Notes: a model not told the origin generated them from the sequence alone. Numbered from the stretch's first letter, positions 17,331-28,137 are shown. The stretch is DNA of 64,000 nucleotides from Methanospirillum stamsii (GCF_046244385.1 NZ_CP176366.1:1116001-1180000), one strand, 5' to 3'. Translations and numbers: made by a program.

Positions 17331-20149
17331 TGGCAGCAACAGAGCGACAAAACGAGGCGATAACCCTCCATGACAAAAGTATGGTGGTTACTGCAGGGGC
17401 TGGAACCGGAAAAACATTCGTCCTGGTTGAGAAATATCTGAATCTCCTGGAACAGGAGGGCCTTAGACCCGGAGAGATCCTTGCTCTGACCTTTACCGAC
17501 AAAGCTGCTGCCGAGATGAAAGACCGGGTGAGATCTACCATTACAAGACGTCTTGCCCAGGATCCCGCGAACCGGAAGATGAAAGAAGCTGCAGAAGAGG
17601 TTATCATCGCTCCGATTATGACTTTCCATGCATTTTGTGCACAGATTCTCCGTGAATTTGCCATCGAGGCAGGACTTGAACCAGGGTTTACCATTCTTGA
17701 CGGGGGACAGGGGATCACTGTCAAGAAAGATGCATTTGAACAACTGCTCAGAAAACCTCCGGCAGGTGTAAAAGAATCTCTTATCCGGATTCTCTCCCAG
17801 GTTGAAAAATTCAGGCTTGCAGAGATGCTCTCAACAATTGATGAGCACTATGACCGGTATGCCTCCTTTTTTACAATTGCAGCAGAAAACCCCGATAAAA
17901 TGATAGATATCTGGAGAAAATTCCTCGATGCAATAAGGATACCAGAAACAGATAGGTTTTTTGCTGATCCGGTAAATTCTTCAGCAATCAAAGATCTCAT
18001 CCGGTTATCGAAAAAATATTCAAACTCGAGTGATTCTGCCGTTAAATACCTGAACCAGTTAGCTCCGTATATCAGACAGTTAAACAGGGATACACCCTCT
18101 GAAGCACTGGCACAGGCTGCAAGGGAGTTTCTTGCCGTACGTCCGGTTGGAAGAATCGGCTCAAAAAAGAATTGGGAGGATGCAGATCTTGCATTGTTCC
18201 GGGATGCTAAATCAGACCTTACTGCTTCTCTTGAGAAAGCACTTCCATACTTTGAACTGGCTATAGATCCTGATTCAGTATTTACCAGGGCCACCTTCGC
18301 CTTCTTTGCTGATTTACAGGTGATTTCAGAACGGTACCATAAGATCGTCACCGATGCAAAGAAACAGGCATCAGCACTTGATTTCGCGGATCTTATCCGT
18401 CTGTGTAAACATTTCCTCCTTGATAACCAGGATATCGTGCAAAAACACTTACGTCCCCGGTACAGGTATATCATGGTTGACGAGTTTCAGGACACCGACC
18501 CGGCTCAGTTTGACATCATCACCGCGATTACCGGCCGGCTTGTTCCTGGAAAACAGGGTCTTTTCATCGTCGGGGATCCTAAACAATCAATATACCTCTT
18601 TCGAAATGCAGATGTCACCAGGTTTAAAGAGGCTCAAAACCGGATTCTTATTGATTGTGAAGGACGGCTTACCAACCTGGATGTGAGTTTTCGAAGTTCC
18701 AGGGAAGTTATCGGATTTGTAAACTTCCTCTTCTCTTCCATCTTTGCATCGGCAGAAAAACCATGGGAGTTCGGATATGAACCACTAGCAGTCTCTTCAG
18801 CCCGGCATGGATGTGATGGATCCATTCGTATTTTATTCCCGCCTAAAGGCGAATCAAAAGGAACACTAACGGATCAGAAAGAGATTGAGGCAGGTATGGT
18901 TGCCGAGATGATTCATCAGATGGTCTCCTGCCAGAATACCAGGATCACAGAAGCTTCCGGAAAGAAAAGACCGGTCACTTATGGAGATATTGCCATTCTC
19001 CTGGAGCGGCGGACATACCTGACCCAGTATATGCTTGCTCTTTCACGTCAGGATACTCCGTTTTATGTGCATGGAGGAGTCGGATTTTATTCAAGACAGG
19101 AGATGTATGATATCTTTAATCTGCTGTCTTTTCTCCTTCGACCATATGATGATGCAGCCCTGCTTGGAACACTCAGATCACCTTACATGGGCCTTTCTGA
19201 TCCGGTAATACACGCGATTAAGACTATGAAAGGCCTTCCCAGGGGAACCACACTTTATGGACGACTGCAGCGGTATATTGCCGAAAATTCGGATGATTCA
19301 GACATCAATGTACTGACACGGGCAGAGAATCTCCTTGCCGGATGGCTTTCGTCCACCGGTAGAATTCCACTCAACCGGTTAATCCGGAAAATTTTGGTGG
19401 AATCAGGGATACTTACCGTGTACGGGGCTCTGCCAATGGGGGAACAGCAGGTCGCAAATCTTGAAAAACTCATCCGGATAGTTCGCAACCGGTCAGAATC
19501 GGGATCTTATGACTTAAGCGAGTTCATCTCGGATCTTACAAATTCCATCACTGCAGAAGAACGTGAAGGAGAGGCTGCCCTTGATGCACTTGCACAGACT
19601 TCAGTGAATATCATGACCGTACATGCTGCAAAGGGACTTGAATTTCCGGTTGTTGTTCTGCCAGACATGGGGTCATCCAGAGAGGGGAGAAAAGGAGCGA
19701 TTCTTGCAGGGGACCAGGCTGCACTGGTTGGTGCGAAGATTCCAAATCCGGATCGGGAATACGAGATTGATGAGACGCCGGTTTACCGGGGACTTTCACT
19801 TATTCAGAAAGAAAAGGAAGCTGCAGAACGAAAACGCCTCTTTTACGTGGGAACTACCAGAGCACGGGATCATCTGATTCTCTGCGGCAGAAATCCGGGA
19901 AAACTATACAGAAGAATAGATTCAAGTAACAACCGCATTGACTGGGTCTGTACTCTCCTTGAAATATCCACTGGCATTATGGATATGGGTGGTGAGATAT
20001 CCATTGATCCGATGGATGGCCTTGATCCGATTGTGATTAACATTTACTCCAATCCGGATGAACTTACCAGGGAGTGGGCCCACGCCCAGCCATCCGTTAT
20101 CACGGTTCCGGATATTTATAAGGACTGTTATGGGAAGCGGAAGGTATAA
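17330..20149 (+). CDS. AddA-like UvrD/PcrA superfamily 1 helicase
   Basis: 939 aa from ATG at 17330, whose A is the last base of the AddB-like stop; an ATG 39 bases upstream is in frame but less likely. Helicase motifs in order: Q-motif around ERQNEAITLHD, Walker A TAGAGTGKT (22-30), motif Ia ALTFTDKAAAEM, Walker B MVDEFQDTDPAQFD (near 384), motif III GDPKQSIYLFRNAD, motif V VHAAKGLEFPVVVLP (near 764), motif VI RLFYVGTTRARDHLI (near 838). Bacterial AddA goes on for about 300 residues with its own nuclease; this protein stops about 100 residues after motif VI, so it has no C-terminal nuclease. The complex would then have a single nuclease, the one in AddB. I see no frameshift that would restore the missing domain. 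Confidence 0.85.
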   Translation: MAATERQNEAITLHDKSMVVTAGAGTGKTFVLVEKYLNLLEQEGLRPGEILALTFTDKAAAEMKDRVRSTITRRLAQDPANRKMKEAAEEVIIAPIMTFHAFCAQILREFAIEAGLEPGFTILDGGQGITVKKDAFEQLLRKPPAGVKESLIRILSQVEKFRLAEMLSTIDEHYDRYASFFTIAAENPDKMIDIWRKFLDAIRIPETDRFFADPVNSSAIKDLIRLSKKYSNSSDSAVKYLNQLAPYIRQLNRDTPSEALAQAAREFLAVRPVGRIGSKKNWEDADLALFRDAKSDLTASLEKALPYFELAIDPDSVFTRATFAFFADLQVISERYHKIVTDAKKQASALDFADLIRLCKHFLLDNQDIVQKHLRPRYRYIMVDEFQDTDPAQFDIITAITGRLVPGKQGLFIVGDPKQSIYLFRNADVTRFKEAQNRILIDCEGRLTNLDVSFRSSREVIGFVNFLFSSIFASAEKPWEFGYEPLAVSSARHGCDGSIRILFPPKGESKGTLTDQKEIEAGMVAEMIHQMVSCQNTRITEASGKKRPVTYGDIAILLERRTYLTQYMLALSRQDTPFYVHGGVGFYSRQEMYDIFNLLSFLLRPYDDAALLGTLRSPYMGLSDPVIHAIKTMKGLPRGTTLYGRLQRYIAENSDDSDINVLTRAENLLAGWLSSTGRIPLNRLIRKILVESGILTVYGALPMGEQQVANLEKLIRIVRNRSESGSYDLSEFISDLTNSITAEEREGEAALDALAQTSVNIMTVHAAKGLEFPVVVLPDMGSSREGRKGAILAGDQAALVGAKIPNPDREYEIDETPVYRGLSLIQKEKEAAERKRLFYVGTTRARDHLILCGRNPGKLYRRIDSSNNRIDWVCTLLEISTGIMDMGGEISIDPMDGLDPIVINIYSNPDELTREWAHAQPSVITVPDIYKDCYGKRKV

Positions 20150-20241
20150 TTTTGGGTATTTTATTCAGAGGACAGAGAGTGCTTTGGAATTTTTTCAGGT
20201 AAAAACCTCGCAAGAGATAATGCGGAGAAAAATAAGGGGTA

Positions 20242-23200
20242 TCAGGCACGAAATGCCTTAAAATCATAGGTTTCAAAATAATCACCTAACCGGGGAGTTA
20301 CCGTACCGATAAAGCCTTCTCCAGACCTGGTTGCTTCAACAGTGATAGAATCCAGAGTATACGTAGTACCATCACTATGAGTATTTCGTCCATCTGTACA
20401 CTTCATTTCCAGCCCACCAGTTCCTGGAGTATATGAGCCGGAGTATGTACCATATCCGTTTGCAGAACCTGTTTCAGATTCAAAAACCCATTCATTCGTA
20501 CCGGTTACGGAATTATCAGGTGCGATAGTGAATCTTATGGTGTTGATATCCCTGATTGCCGAGGGATTCACTCCACTCGCAACCCCATCATGAATAGCGA
20601 TATAATTCCCTGAAACCTCATTTGATACCTGGACAGGTTCCGGAGTCGTGGTCTTTGTAGGAGAAGGAGGCGGAGGGGCTGCCTGGGATGAGGCCCTCAT
20701 AGTTACCGGAAGAACTCCGACATTATTGGAGTAATCAGATTCAACCGCCTCTTTTCCCTGATTCACATAGGCTATCAGATAATACGATCCCGGAGTTACC
20801 GATTCGGCAATAGAAAATGAAGCAGTCTTTGTCATGCTTGTTCCGGGATCAGCCCCAAACCCGTGCATATGAGCCAGGAAAGTATCTTTATCAATCTGAT
20901 AGACAGCATCTTCAGACAGATAGTACCTCACATCAACCTGATGGGCAAACCCATCTCCGGTAGTCGAGACGGTTGTAGGGAATTTATATTCTGTTCCTGA
21001 TATTATCTCATTTTGACCATCAATCGAGACAATATAGTCCACTTCTTTGGCCGCTCTGATCTGGATTGCATCCTCAATGATCTTGAAGTTCGATCCCTGA
21101 TTGTTACTGACGGTAAGTTTTACTGAAATTGAGAGAGGACTGTTTTCTCCGGTGAAGATATGAACCGGGTTCTTCTCCTCTGATGTTGTTTTATCACCAA
21201 ATTCCCAGGTCCATGCTGTCGGATCTCCCAGTGATTTATCCGTAAACCGGACGGTCAGAGGAACCGGACCGGATGAAGGAGAAAACGTAAAATCGGCAGT
21301 CGGGACCACCGGAAGCGAAGTATCTGTTACCCGTGCCCACTTTTGATCGGTATCAGATCCGGCAGTGTTCTTCACGGTAAGGATAATCTTGTATGTCCCG
21401 GGTTTTGTATAGGTGTGGGTAGTAAATGCCTCGGTACTGGAGGTTCCATCACCAAAATCCCACACTCTTGTGCCTCCGGGATTATACGAGTAGTCAGCAA
21501 ACCGGAATGTAAATGGATCTGGTGTGTCTTTTTGTGAAACTCCAGCAAGGGCTTCTGGTTTTTCTGTTTCATCGGCTTTATTGACAATAATAATATGAGA
21601 GACCTTGTTACTACCCGCATCGTTACTGACTGTCAGAGTTACTATGTAGGAACCCTCTTTCTGGAAGGTATGGGAGGGACTTTTCGCTGAAGAACCGCTG
21701 CTCCCGTCACCAAAGTCCCAGGACCAGGATGAAGGATCTCCGGTAGAAGTATCGGTGAAAGAGACTGTTAGAGGAGCAATACCGGAAACAGGAGTTGCAT
21801 CAAAACCGGCAACCGGTTTTTCCGATGAACCGAGAATCTGAATCGAAATAGGATCACTTCGGTTATTTCCTTCATCTTTCTCCGGAATTGCGTTATCCGG
21901 GTCAACAATGGCGCCCAGGTACCAGGTACCTGACTGTGTTCCCACTGGTATTGTGACGCTCAATGTCTTGTATGCATAATATTCATGGAAAATATTATCG
22001 TACTGGTGTGAACCAATAAGAGTATCAGAGTTACTTATCTGGGAATCCATGGAGAGGTAAACTCCTACATAAACACCATTCGCATCGGCTGATCCGGTGT
22101 TATATACAATATTCTGCAGGGATATTGTATCTCCTGCCTTCGCTGATGACGGGGCCTTCGAGAGCAGGGTAGAGAATTCAGGAAGGGATCCGGAACCTTC
22201 GATATGGATTGTTTTCTGGGTTGTATAGGTATTATCACCCTGGTTGATATCAGATGAGAGTTCAATCGTCCCCCTGACATAGTAATCTCCGGTCTCTACC
22301 AATGGAGTATACTTGACCGTTGCTGAATGAACCCCACTTGCCAAGATAGAAGGGAGCGGAATAGGATCGAACGTTGCAGACTGAACACCCGAATCCGCAG
22401 ATATCAGGCTAAATGTGAGAGTCCCGCCGGAAGAAGAAACCTGACCTGAATTGCGGACACTGTAGGCGATTGAAAGGGTCTTTTTATCACCTGAAACGGT
22501 TGCGGACGTGATGAGTGGAATCAGGTTTACTCCTCCTCCGGGCTGGATGTCAAATCCCTCTCCGACAATGAGGTTGTTATTCTCTGCAGTCTCGGCTATC
22601 TGGTTGGAAGAATCAACTTTTGCAACCGGATAGTAATATTCTGAATAGGCACTTTCAGGAGCAGAAGCAGTACCTGAAACCTGAAGAGTATTACCAACCG
22701 ATAGTGAACCGAGCGATCCGGTAGCAAAAACGGGTGTTCCGGAAGGAACTATCTTCTCTCTTGAGAGGTAAAAAGCAATCTGACAAGGGCCTGATGCGAT
22801 TGAACCCTGGTTTTTCACCGTGCATGTCAGGGTGAGCGGCTGTCCGGATACGGCTGGTTTTGAGATCGTAAGAACCATTGGTATCAGATCAGGTTTATCC
22901 CCGCTACTTTTCTGAACCCACAGCGGTAACCATGATCTACAGGCCCCGATCACCTTTCCATCTTTCACCGCTTCCAGATAGGATGAATATTCACCATCCG
23001 GGGTGTCTGATGGGATGGTAAATGATGCCGGTCCTGATTTGGACTGGGAAGGAGACAGAGAAGAGATCTGTATCTCCCCAAGATACTTGTCCTTGTTCAC
23101 TCCGAGATAGAATTTTAGAACAAAATTACCAGTTTCAGATGAACCGGTATTTTTTGCTGAATAGGTCTGAGTCAGGATCTCACCCGGACGGATGTAAAAT

Positions 23201-23949
23201 TTCTTTCCGGATTCAGAATCATATGGACCGGTGATCGAGAGTTCAACCTGCGTAGAACCCATTGGAGGGGCATGAGATCCGGAGGGGGTACTGGCAGGTT
23301 TTACGGTAGGTTTTGGAGTCGGGGGAGAAGTGGGCGTTTTTGTTATTTCCGGGGTGACAGGAGGCTCCTCACCGGAGATGGAAATATCCAGGTTGTTTGT
23401 CTTATAATTCTCAAAATACGCATACAGCGAGTATGTTCCTGCTTTGACATCTTCTGGAACATTAAAGGAGAGAATCCGAGTAATGGTGTTATCTACCTGG
23501 TTTGGGACGAGATTGTCATCACCGATCCCTTCAAGTTCAAATGAATCGATTAGAGAAAAGGTGAGAGGGACAGTGAGGCCTGAAGTATCCAGATAGACCG
23601 TTATCTGGGTTGGTTCATTTATCTTCACTTTTTCTGACCCGCTTTCTCCGTACGAACCTGAAAGGTGCATGTCAAGAGTCACCTGAATGGTGTCTCCGGG
23701 AGCATAACTATCCTTGTCGGTCTGGATCTGCCATTCTGCAAGGGCATTGCCGGATTCAGGGGCTGCACCGATTCCGGTCCAGGTATGCAGGGCATCATCT
23801 GACACGGCAACCATCGGTCCGGAGAAGAATGTGCTGTATCCGGAACCTGAAGCGTGAACCGGAACGGCAAACCAGAGTATTCCGAGGAGAACCATGACTA
23901 TAATCAATCCATCATACCAAGTCTGGGGAATTTTATTTCTGGTTGACAT
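20242..23949 (-). CDS. Large secreted surface protein with CARDB and PKD domains
   Basis: 1235 aa from ATG at 23949, which has GGAGGTG six bases upstream; the frame opens five codons earlier with TTG. A signal peptide (about 12-33, ending VHAS) is followed by a beta domain, a Pro/Thr-rich linker (about 205-230), several CARDB-type repeats, three PKD domains (about 713-793, 793-880, 883-963, marked by WDFGDGSSG, WDFGDGTSS and WEFGDKTTS), another CARDB domain, a second Pro/Thr linker and a C-terminal domain of about 120 residues of unknown type. No C-terminal membrane helix is present. It is probably an outer surface or sheath-associated adhesin. It is convergent with the AddA-like gene. Confidence 0.8.
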   Translation of the reverse strand: MSTRNKIPQTWYDGLIIVMVLLGILWFAVPVHASGSGYSTFFSGPMVAVSDDALHTWTGIGAAPESGNALAEWQIQTDKDSYAPGDTIQVTLDMHLSGSYGESGSEKVKINEPTQITVYLDTSGLTVPLTFSLIDSFELEGIGDDNLVPNQVDNTITRILSFNVPEDVKAGTYSLYAYFENYKTNNLDISISGEEPPVTPEITKTPTSPPTPKPTVKPASTPSGSHAPPMGSTQVELSITGPYDSESGKKFYIRPGEILTQTYSAKNTGSSETGNFVLKFYLGVNKDKYLGEIQISSLSPSQSKSGPASFTIPSDTPDGEYSSYLEAVKDGKVIGACRSWLPLWVQKSSGDKPDLIPMVLTISKPAVSGQPLTLTCTVKNQGSIASGPCQIAFYLSREKIVPSGTPVFATGSLGSLSVGNTLQVSGTASAPESAYSEYYYPVAKVDSSNQIAETAENNNLIVGEGFDIQPGGGVNLIPLITSATVSGDKKTLSIAYSVRNSGQVSSSGGTLTFSLISADSGVQSATFDPIPLPSILASGVHSATVKYTPLVETGDYYVRGTIELSSDINQGDNTYTTQKTIHIEGSGSLPEFSTLLSKAPSSAKAGDTISLQNIVYNTGSADANGVYVGVYLSMDSQISNSDTLIGSHQYDNIFHEYYAYKTLSVTIPVGTQSGTWYLGAIVDPDNAIPEKDEGNNRSDPISIQILGSSEKPVAGFDATPVSGIAPLTVSFTDTSTGDPSSWSWDFGDGSSGSSAKSPSHTFQKEGSYIVTLTVSNDAGSNKVSHIIIVNKADETEKPEALAGVSQKDTPDPFTFRFADYSYNPGGTRVWDFGDGTSSTEAFTTHTYTKPGTYKIILTVKNTAGSDTDQKWARVTDTSLPVVPTADFTFSPSSGPVPLTVRFTDKSLGDPTAWTWEFGDKTTSEEKNPVHIFTGENSPLSISVKLTVSNNQGSNFKIIEDAIQIRAAKEVDYIVSIDGQNEIISGTEYKFPTTVSTTGDGFAHQVDVRYYLSEDAVYQIDKDTFLAHMHGFGADPGTSMTKTASFSIAESVTPGSYYLIAYVNQGKEAVESDYSNNVGVLPVTMRASSQAAPPPPSPTKTTTPEPVQVSNEVSGNYIAIHDGVASGVNPSAIRDINTIRFTIAPDNSVTGTNEWVFESETGSANGYGTYSGSYTPGTGGLEMKCTDGRNTHSDGTTYTLDSITVEATRSGEGFIGTVTPRLGDYFETYDFKAFRA

Positions 23950-24257
23950 TATTGACACCTCCAATACCGGGATCTATTCCTGTCCCTCCTTAGCCTGACA
24001 AACTGACCCTCTCTGTCTTGAAAAATTTTAAATCCAGCAAAATTTTTGAATGATTATCGGTCTGGGCAATACAAACAGCCCGCTGTAGGAAGATGATGCA
24101 GGTATCTGATAACCAGAGAGAGATCTGATAAAAAGAAATTAAAATAACAGAGATATAGTGAACCGGACCAATGGAGAGAGGGTCAGGCTGCATATGGAGA
24201 TATAAGTTAATTAATATAAGATTTATGCCGGTAGAACCGACTATTATAAAGGATTAA
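23950..24257. promoter_or_regulatory. Divergent promoter region between surface protein and recQ
   Basis: These 308 bases hold the strong GGAGGTG ribosome site of the surface-protein gene (23955-23961, minus strand) and, towards recQ, AT-rich TATA-like sequences (TTAATTAATATAAG near 24207-24220 and ATTATAAAGG near 24242-24251). No gene is seen. Confidence 0.4.
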
Positions 24258-25922
24258 ATGGAAGGACCTATTGAACTGCTTGAAAAATACTGGGGGTTTC
24301 ATTCATTTTTACCTCTCCAGAAAGAAATCATCGAGTCTCTTCTGAGTGGTCATGATACATTGGCAATAATGGCAACGGGAAGTGGAAAATCTCTCTGTTA
24401 TCAGTTGCCTGCCGTCTGCCTGGGCGGTTTAACTATTGTTATATCACCCCTGATATCGCTTATGAAAGACCAGGTTGACGATTTGAATGCAAGAGGAATA
24501 CCAGCAGCTACGTACAATAGTTCACTTAAGCGTGGCGTCAGGGAAAAGACCGGAATTGATTTGAACCATAATAACATCAGACTGTTGTTTATCTCTCCTG
24601 AAAAATGCATGCAACCAGCATTTCTTGAATCTCTAAAAAAGTTGCCAGTCACCCTTATTGCCATTGATGAAGCACACTGCATCTCTGATTGGGGTCATCA
24701 TTTCAGACCAGAATACCGGCAATTATCTGCCCTTAAACTACACTTCCCTTTTGTTCCAGTTGTTGCATTAACCGCAACTGCGATACCTGAGATCAGAAAA
24801 GATATAATTATACAACTTGGATTAACTAACCCTCGCGAATTTATAGGTAGTTTTAACCGGCCTAATCTATTTTACCGAGTTATCCCTAAGAAAAATTCAC
24901 TTGAAGTGCTTCAAAATTTTGTTTCCCAACACAGGAACGATTCAGGGATCATATATTGTTTGAGTAAAAAAGATACAGAAAAAATCGCTGCCACACTTCA
25001 AAAAAATGGATATAATGCTCTGGCCTATCATGCCGGTCTTTCAGGTGAGGTAAGAAAGCAAACACAGGATGCATTTGTTCATGGTACAACTCCAATCATC
25101 TGTGCAACAATCGCCTTTGGAATGGGTATCGACAAACCAGATGTCAGGTATGTCATTCATTACGACCTCCCAAAGACAATTGAATCCTATTATCAGGAGA
25201 CTGGTCGTGCAGGGCGTGATGGACAGCCCAGTGAATGTTTACTCTTTTATAGCAGAGGAGATATCTTTAAAATCCGGTACCTGCTTGAGAGAGATGGAAT
25301 CAGTGAATACCATGCTGAAATTACATTATCTAAATTACAGGACATGATTCAATATTGTGAATCTTCTTCATGCCGCCGAAAATATGTGTTAAACTATTTT
25401 GGAGAGGATTACTCCGGATATAATTGCAATTCTTGTGATAATTGTGTTCCTCCCGGAGAAATGGGAGTAAATAATGAGCACCAGGAAAAAACCATCTCAT
25501 GTGCATCCCAGTTGCTCACTCATGGCGATAAGGATGCCCAAAAAAGAATCACTAATTATCCTATTTCTCAAGAGAGTGAACCTCAAACCTCTCTGAAACA
25601 GATCTTTCAGATCAGCCAGGAGATATCTGACCTAACTGAAAAACTCAGGGATCTCAGGGCTTTGAAAGACGAATTACTCGAGGCAGCCCTAAAGTCAGGT
25701 ACAAAACAGCAGGGAAATTATGTTCTTCAAAGTTCTATAAGAAGGGTTCGTCAGTTGAATCTTGAAATATTTAAACGATTATATCCGGACGTTTTTATGA
25801 AGATTGCATCTGTAACACTAAAAGATGCCGAGGAAATAATTGGAAAAGACAAGGTAACAGATCTTTGTACTTATAAAGAGTCGACAAGGTACACGGTCAT
25901 AGATTCAGAACAAGGGAAATAA
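24258..25922 (+). CDS. recQ: RecQ-family ATP-dependent DNA helicase
   Basis: 554 aa. Superfamily 2 motifs: Walker A ATGSGKSLCYQLPA (K44), motif Ia ISPLISLMKDQV, DEAH box IDEAHCISDWGHHFRPEY (137-152), motif III ALTATA, and motif VI ETGRAGRDG. The RecQ zinc-binding group follows with CRRKYVLNYFGEDY and CNSCDNC. The C-terminal 130 residues contain a helical stretch (EISDLTEKLRDLRALKDEL) and no clear HRDC domain. RecQ unwinds forked and branched DNA during repair. The upstream gene is divergent and the downstream region is debris, so it is probably transcribed alone. Its position beside a region rich in defence and decayed genes may mean it is accessory. Confidence 0.88.
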   Translation: MEGPIELLEKYWGFHSFLPLQKEIIESLLSGHDTLAIMATGSGKSLCYQLPAVCLGGLTIVISPLISLMKDQVDDLNARGIPAATYNSSLKRGVREKTGIDLNHNNIRLLFISPEKCMQPAFLESLKKLPVTLIAIDEAHCISDWGHHFRPEYRQLSALKLHFPFVPVVALTATAIPEIRKDIIIQLGLTNPREFIGSFNRPNLFYRVIPKKNSLEVLQNFVSQHRNDSGIIYCLSKKDTEKIAATLQKNGYNALAYHAGLSGEVRKQTQDAFVHGTTPIICATIAFGMGIDKPDVRYVIHYDLPKTIESYYQETGRAGRDGQPSECLLFYSRGDIFKIRYLLERDGISEYHAEITLSKLQDMIQYCESSSCRRKYVLNYFGEDYSGYNCNSCDNCVPPGEMGVNNEHQEKTISCASQLLTHGDKDAQKRITNYPISQESEPQTSLKQIFQISQEISDLTEKLRDLRALKDELLEAALKSGTKQQGNYVLQSSIRRVRQLNLEIFKRLYPDVFMKIASVTLKDAEEIIGKDKVTDLCTYKESTRYTVIDSEQGK

Positions 25923-26038
25923 TTTTCCCGGTCTTTTAATCGAAAAATAAGCCACATGTGACCAGGAAAGGGAATGCATGGGAAGAACCCACTATGATGA
26001 TGGGAAAGATAGATGAAGAGGGGATTTCATATATTCAG

Positions 26039-26161
26039 GAGTGGATGGATGGTTTCAGAAACTCTCTCAATCCTGGATTATTTGGAGTATATGATTCTGT
26101 ATGTTGAGAAGCAACTGGATTTAGGATTTAATTATGGTCTCTCGCTTCATGGGTATTACTC
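26039..26161 (+). pseudogene. Stray fragment of a DUF3427 helicase gene
   Basis: These 123 bases match 33498-33620 inside the PLD-helicase-DUF3427 gene with no gaps and about 15 differences by eye (near 88% identity). Translation in the matching frame is interrupted by a stop right after the match (CTTAAG in place of the CACGGG found in the intact gene). The match begins and ends abruptly; the rest of 25923-26475 has no recognisable coding content. It is a relic of a second copy of that gene, or of a former recombination product, 7 kb from the intact one. Confidence 0.75.
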
Positions 26162-26475
26162 TTAAGACGACCAATGAAATAACCATCAAATAAGAAATTC
26201 CCCGGATCTGTAATCAGATTACACATTAAAGAGATTTATTATCTCCTGGTTTTATCGATGAAATAAGATCCCGGTTTAAATCGAATTTACGGACCGGAAG
26301 GATAAACCCGGACCTTTCACCAGCCTGCGATTCGGGAGATTACAGAAAATATATATCCGATGAAATAACCGACAAATAGGATCGAACTCAGATTTAAAAA
26401 TAAAGCCCGCAATATCGTATTACTACCATTATCCCGTAACCCATGAAAATAAGGGACTGGACCAGTCGGGAATAA

Positions 26476-27987
26476 TCATTGCCAGAAGGGGATATACTTT
26501 GCATGTCTTTTTGAATGACTATCCGAATCTGCCGGTTTAATCAGGTCCCTTTTCAGGGTCTCCTGGATAATTCTGGATATCGTGGATGATTCTGTCTCAT
26601 TCAGACCAAATCGCACTCTCATAGATGCATTCGTCAATACCTGGTTAGATACCGAACAGAGGCTGGCATGCTGGTAACATGCCCGGACCCGTTCATCCCA
26701 GTTCATTTCTGAAAAGTCTTTCCTGGCGTATAGTATCGCTTTTGTACTAGATTCATAGCTAATGAAATCGGGAGGAGGAAGAAGTAGACCTTCAACCGAT
26801 TCGATTACTTTATCAATCCCGCTTCCCCGTTCCTCGCAGATATCAATTCTCCGCATGAACGCAGCCAGTTCTTCATTCCGTGGTTTTGGAGGAATGTCTA
26901 TGAACCGGAGGGTATCCATCAGCGGTGATCCGGGGTTTGTGATCTCCATCCGGTCATCAAATATCTCAACCATCGGACCGGTCCCGGTGATCTGAAAATC
27001 CTGGTGAATAAGGGCATTGGGTATGAGTTCATGGATGGTGATATCAGGGTAGGTGTAGATCTTCTTATTGAATCCGTCCTCGATTAACTCCCTGGTCTGG
27101 GTGAGGTCCCTGATATATCGGATTACCTCTTCAAAGGATGATGCATACCCTTCATAAAACAGGTGTTCTTTCTTTGAGCCTGTTCTCCTGATGCCCTCGT
27201 ATAGGATCACCCGGAGGGATTTACGTTTCAGCGTGCTAAATCCGCTGAGTTTCCGGGCGAAAAGTATTGCCCCCAGGTTGGTAATCGACCACGAGTGAGA
27301 GGTTTCTGCCTTAATCAGTCTGTCTTCTTCCAGGCGATGGAGAATCCCGGTTCTATCTGATGGGATGGGAAGGTCGAGGAGTTCAAAGTAAGATTCATAC
27401 CTGAGCACCCCGAGAACCTGGCATCGCTCATACCGGAGGCGGCTATCAAACTCTCAAAGGAAGTCCGGGAAAAAATCTGCCACAATGCCCGTTCTTTCTC
27501 CGGGTATTCTTTCAGCCGTTTCTTGTAACTTCCTACCCTGATGAATTCCTGGTCATGAAAACTGACCGGGGTGTGTGCTGCAGCTGGAATCTCAAGAAGC
27601 ACTACCGGTTTATCCTGGAACAGGAACTCATAAAACCGGATGTCAATTCCCGGAGCTAACTGGCGCAGTAACCAATTGGTGAGATCTTCACCCTGTTCTT
27701 CGCCGATTGCATATTGGGGGGGCGGGTTTCGCTTTTACTTTCAACTTTAACGGGGAGAACAATGTCCCGACCGGGAGCCATGTACCATCTTCCACTCCCC
27801 AGATCATCCACCCGTTTTCTTTGCTTTTGAGTGTGGATGAGTTGGCAAGGGCAGAAATATACTCCCCGATATCATGGGGATTGGCATAACTCACCTTGCA
27901 TTCGATCCATTCCCTCTCATTTCCTCCGGTACGGAGTTCATCAAGGAGCGATGTGAAGATATTAGTGAGGTTTTCCGGTTCGGCCAT
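26476..27987 (-). pseudogene. Frameshifted AlbA_2 (Schlafen-like)/RecG-related regulator (COG2865)
   Basis: Three overlapping reading frames together spell one COG2865-type protein of about 500 aa. The N-terminal frame (27987 to about 27735) has the AlbA_2 domain start (EREWIECKVSYANPHDIGEYI). Near 27731-27736, in a run of four As on the coding strand, the frame shifts and continues with GEDLTNWLLRQLAPGIDI and VVLLEIPAAAHTPVSF. Near 27425 a second single-base shift leads into the C-terminal frame with YESYFELLDLPIPSDR and the HATPase-like region LIPNALIHQDF and ERGSGIDKVIE. In both places one base more or less restores the frame, and the protein sequence on both sides is well conserved, so inactivation is recent or the changes are sequencing errors. 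Confidence 0.8.
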
Positions 27988-28137
27988 GGGTATATGAGAT
28001 GATTCGTTGGTTTGTTCTCCGGATTATTTCTGTCTCACCCATGATGAAATTAAAACACATCAGGTGGCAGGGCCTTCTCATCGACTCGACACAAGGGATT
28101 GCATAAGTAGTATGCATGAAGTCAGATACTCTTTTTT

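Noticed and set aside
17134..17724. 196-codon minus-strand ORF over the AddB/AddA junction
   Set aside because: Antisense to the overlapping nuclease and helicase genes whose motifs are clear.
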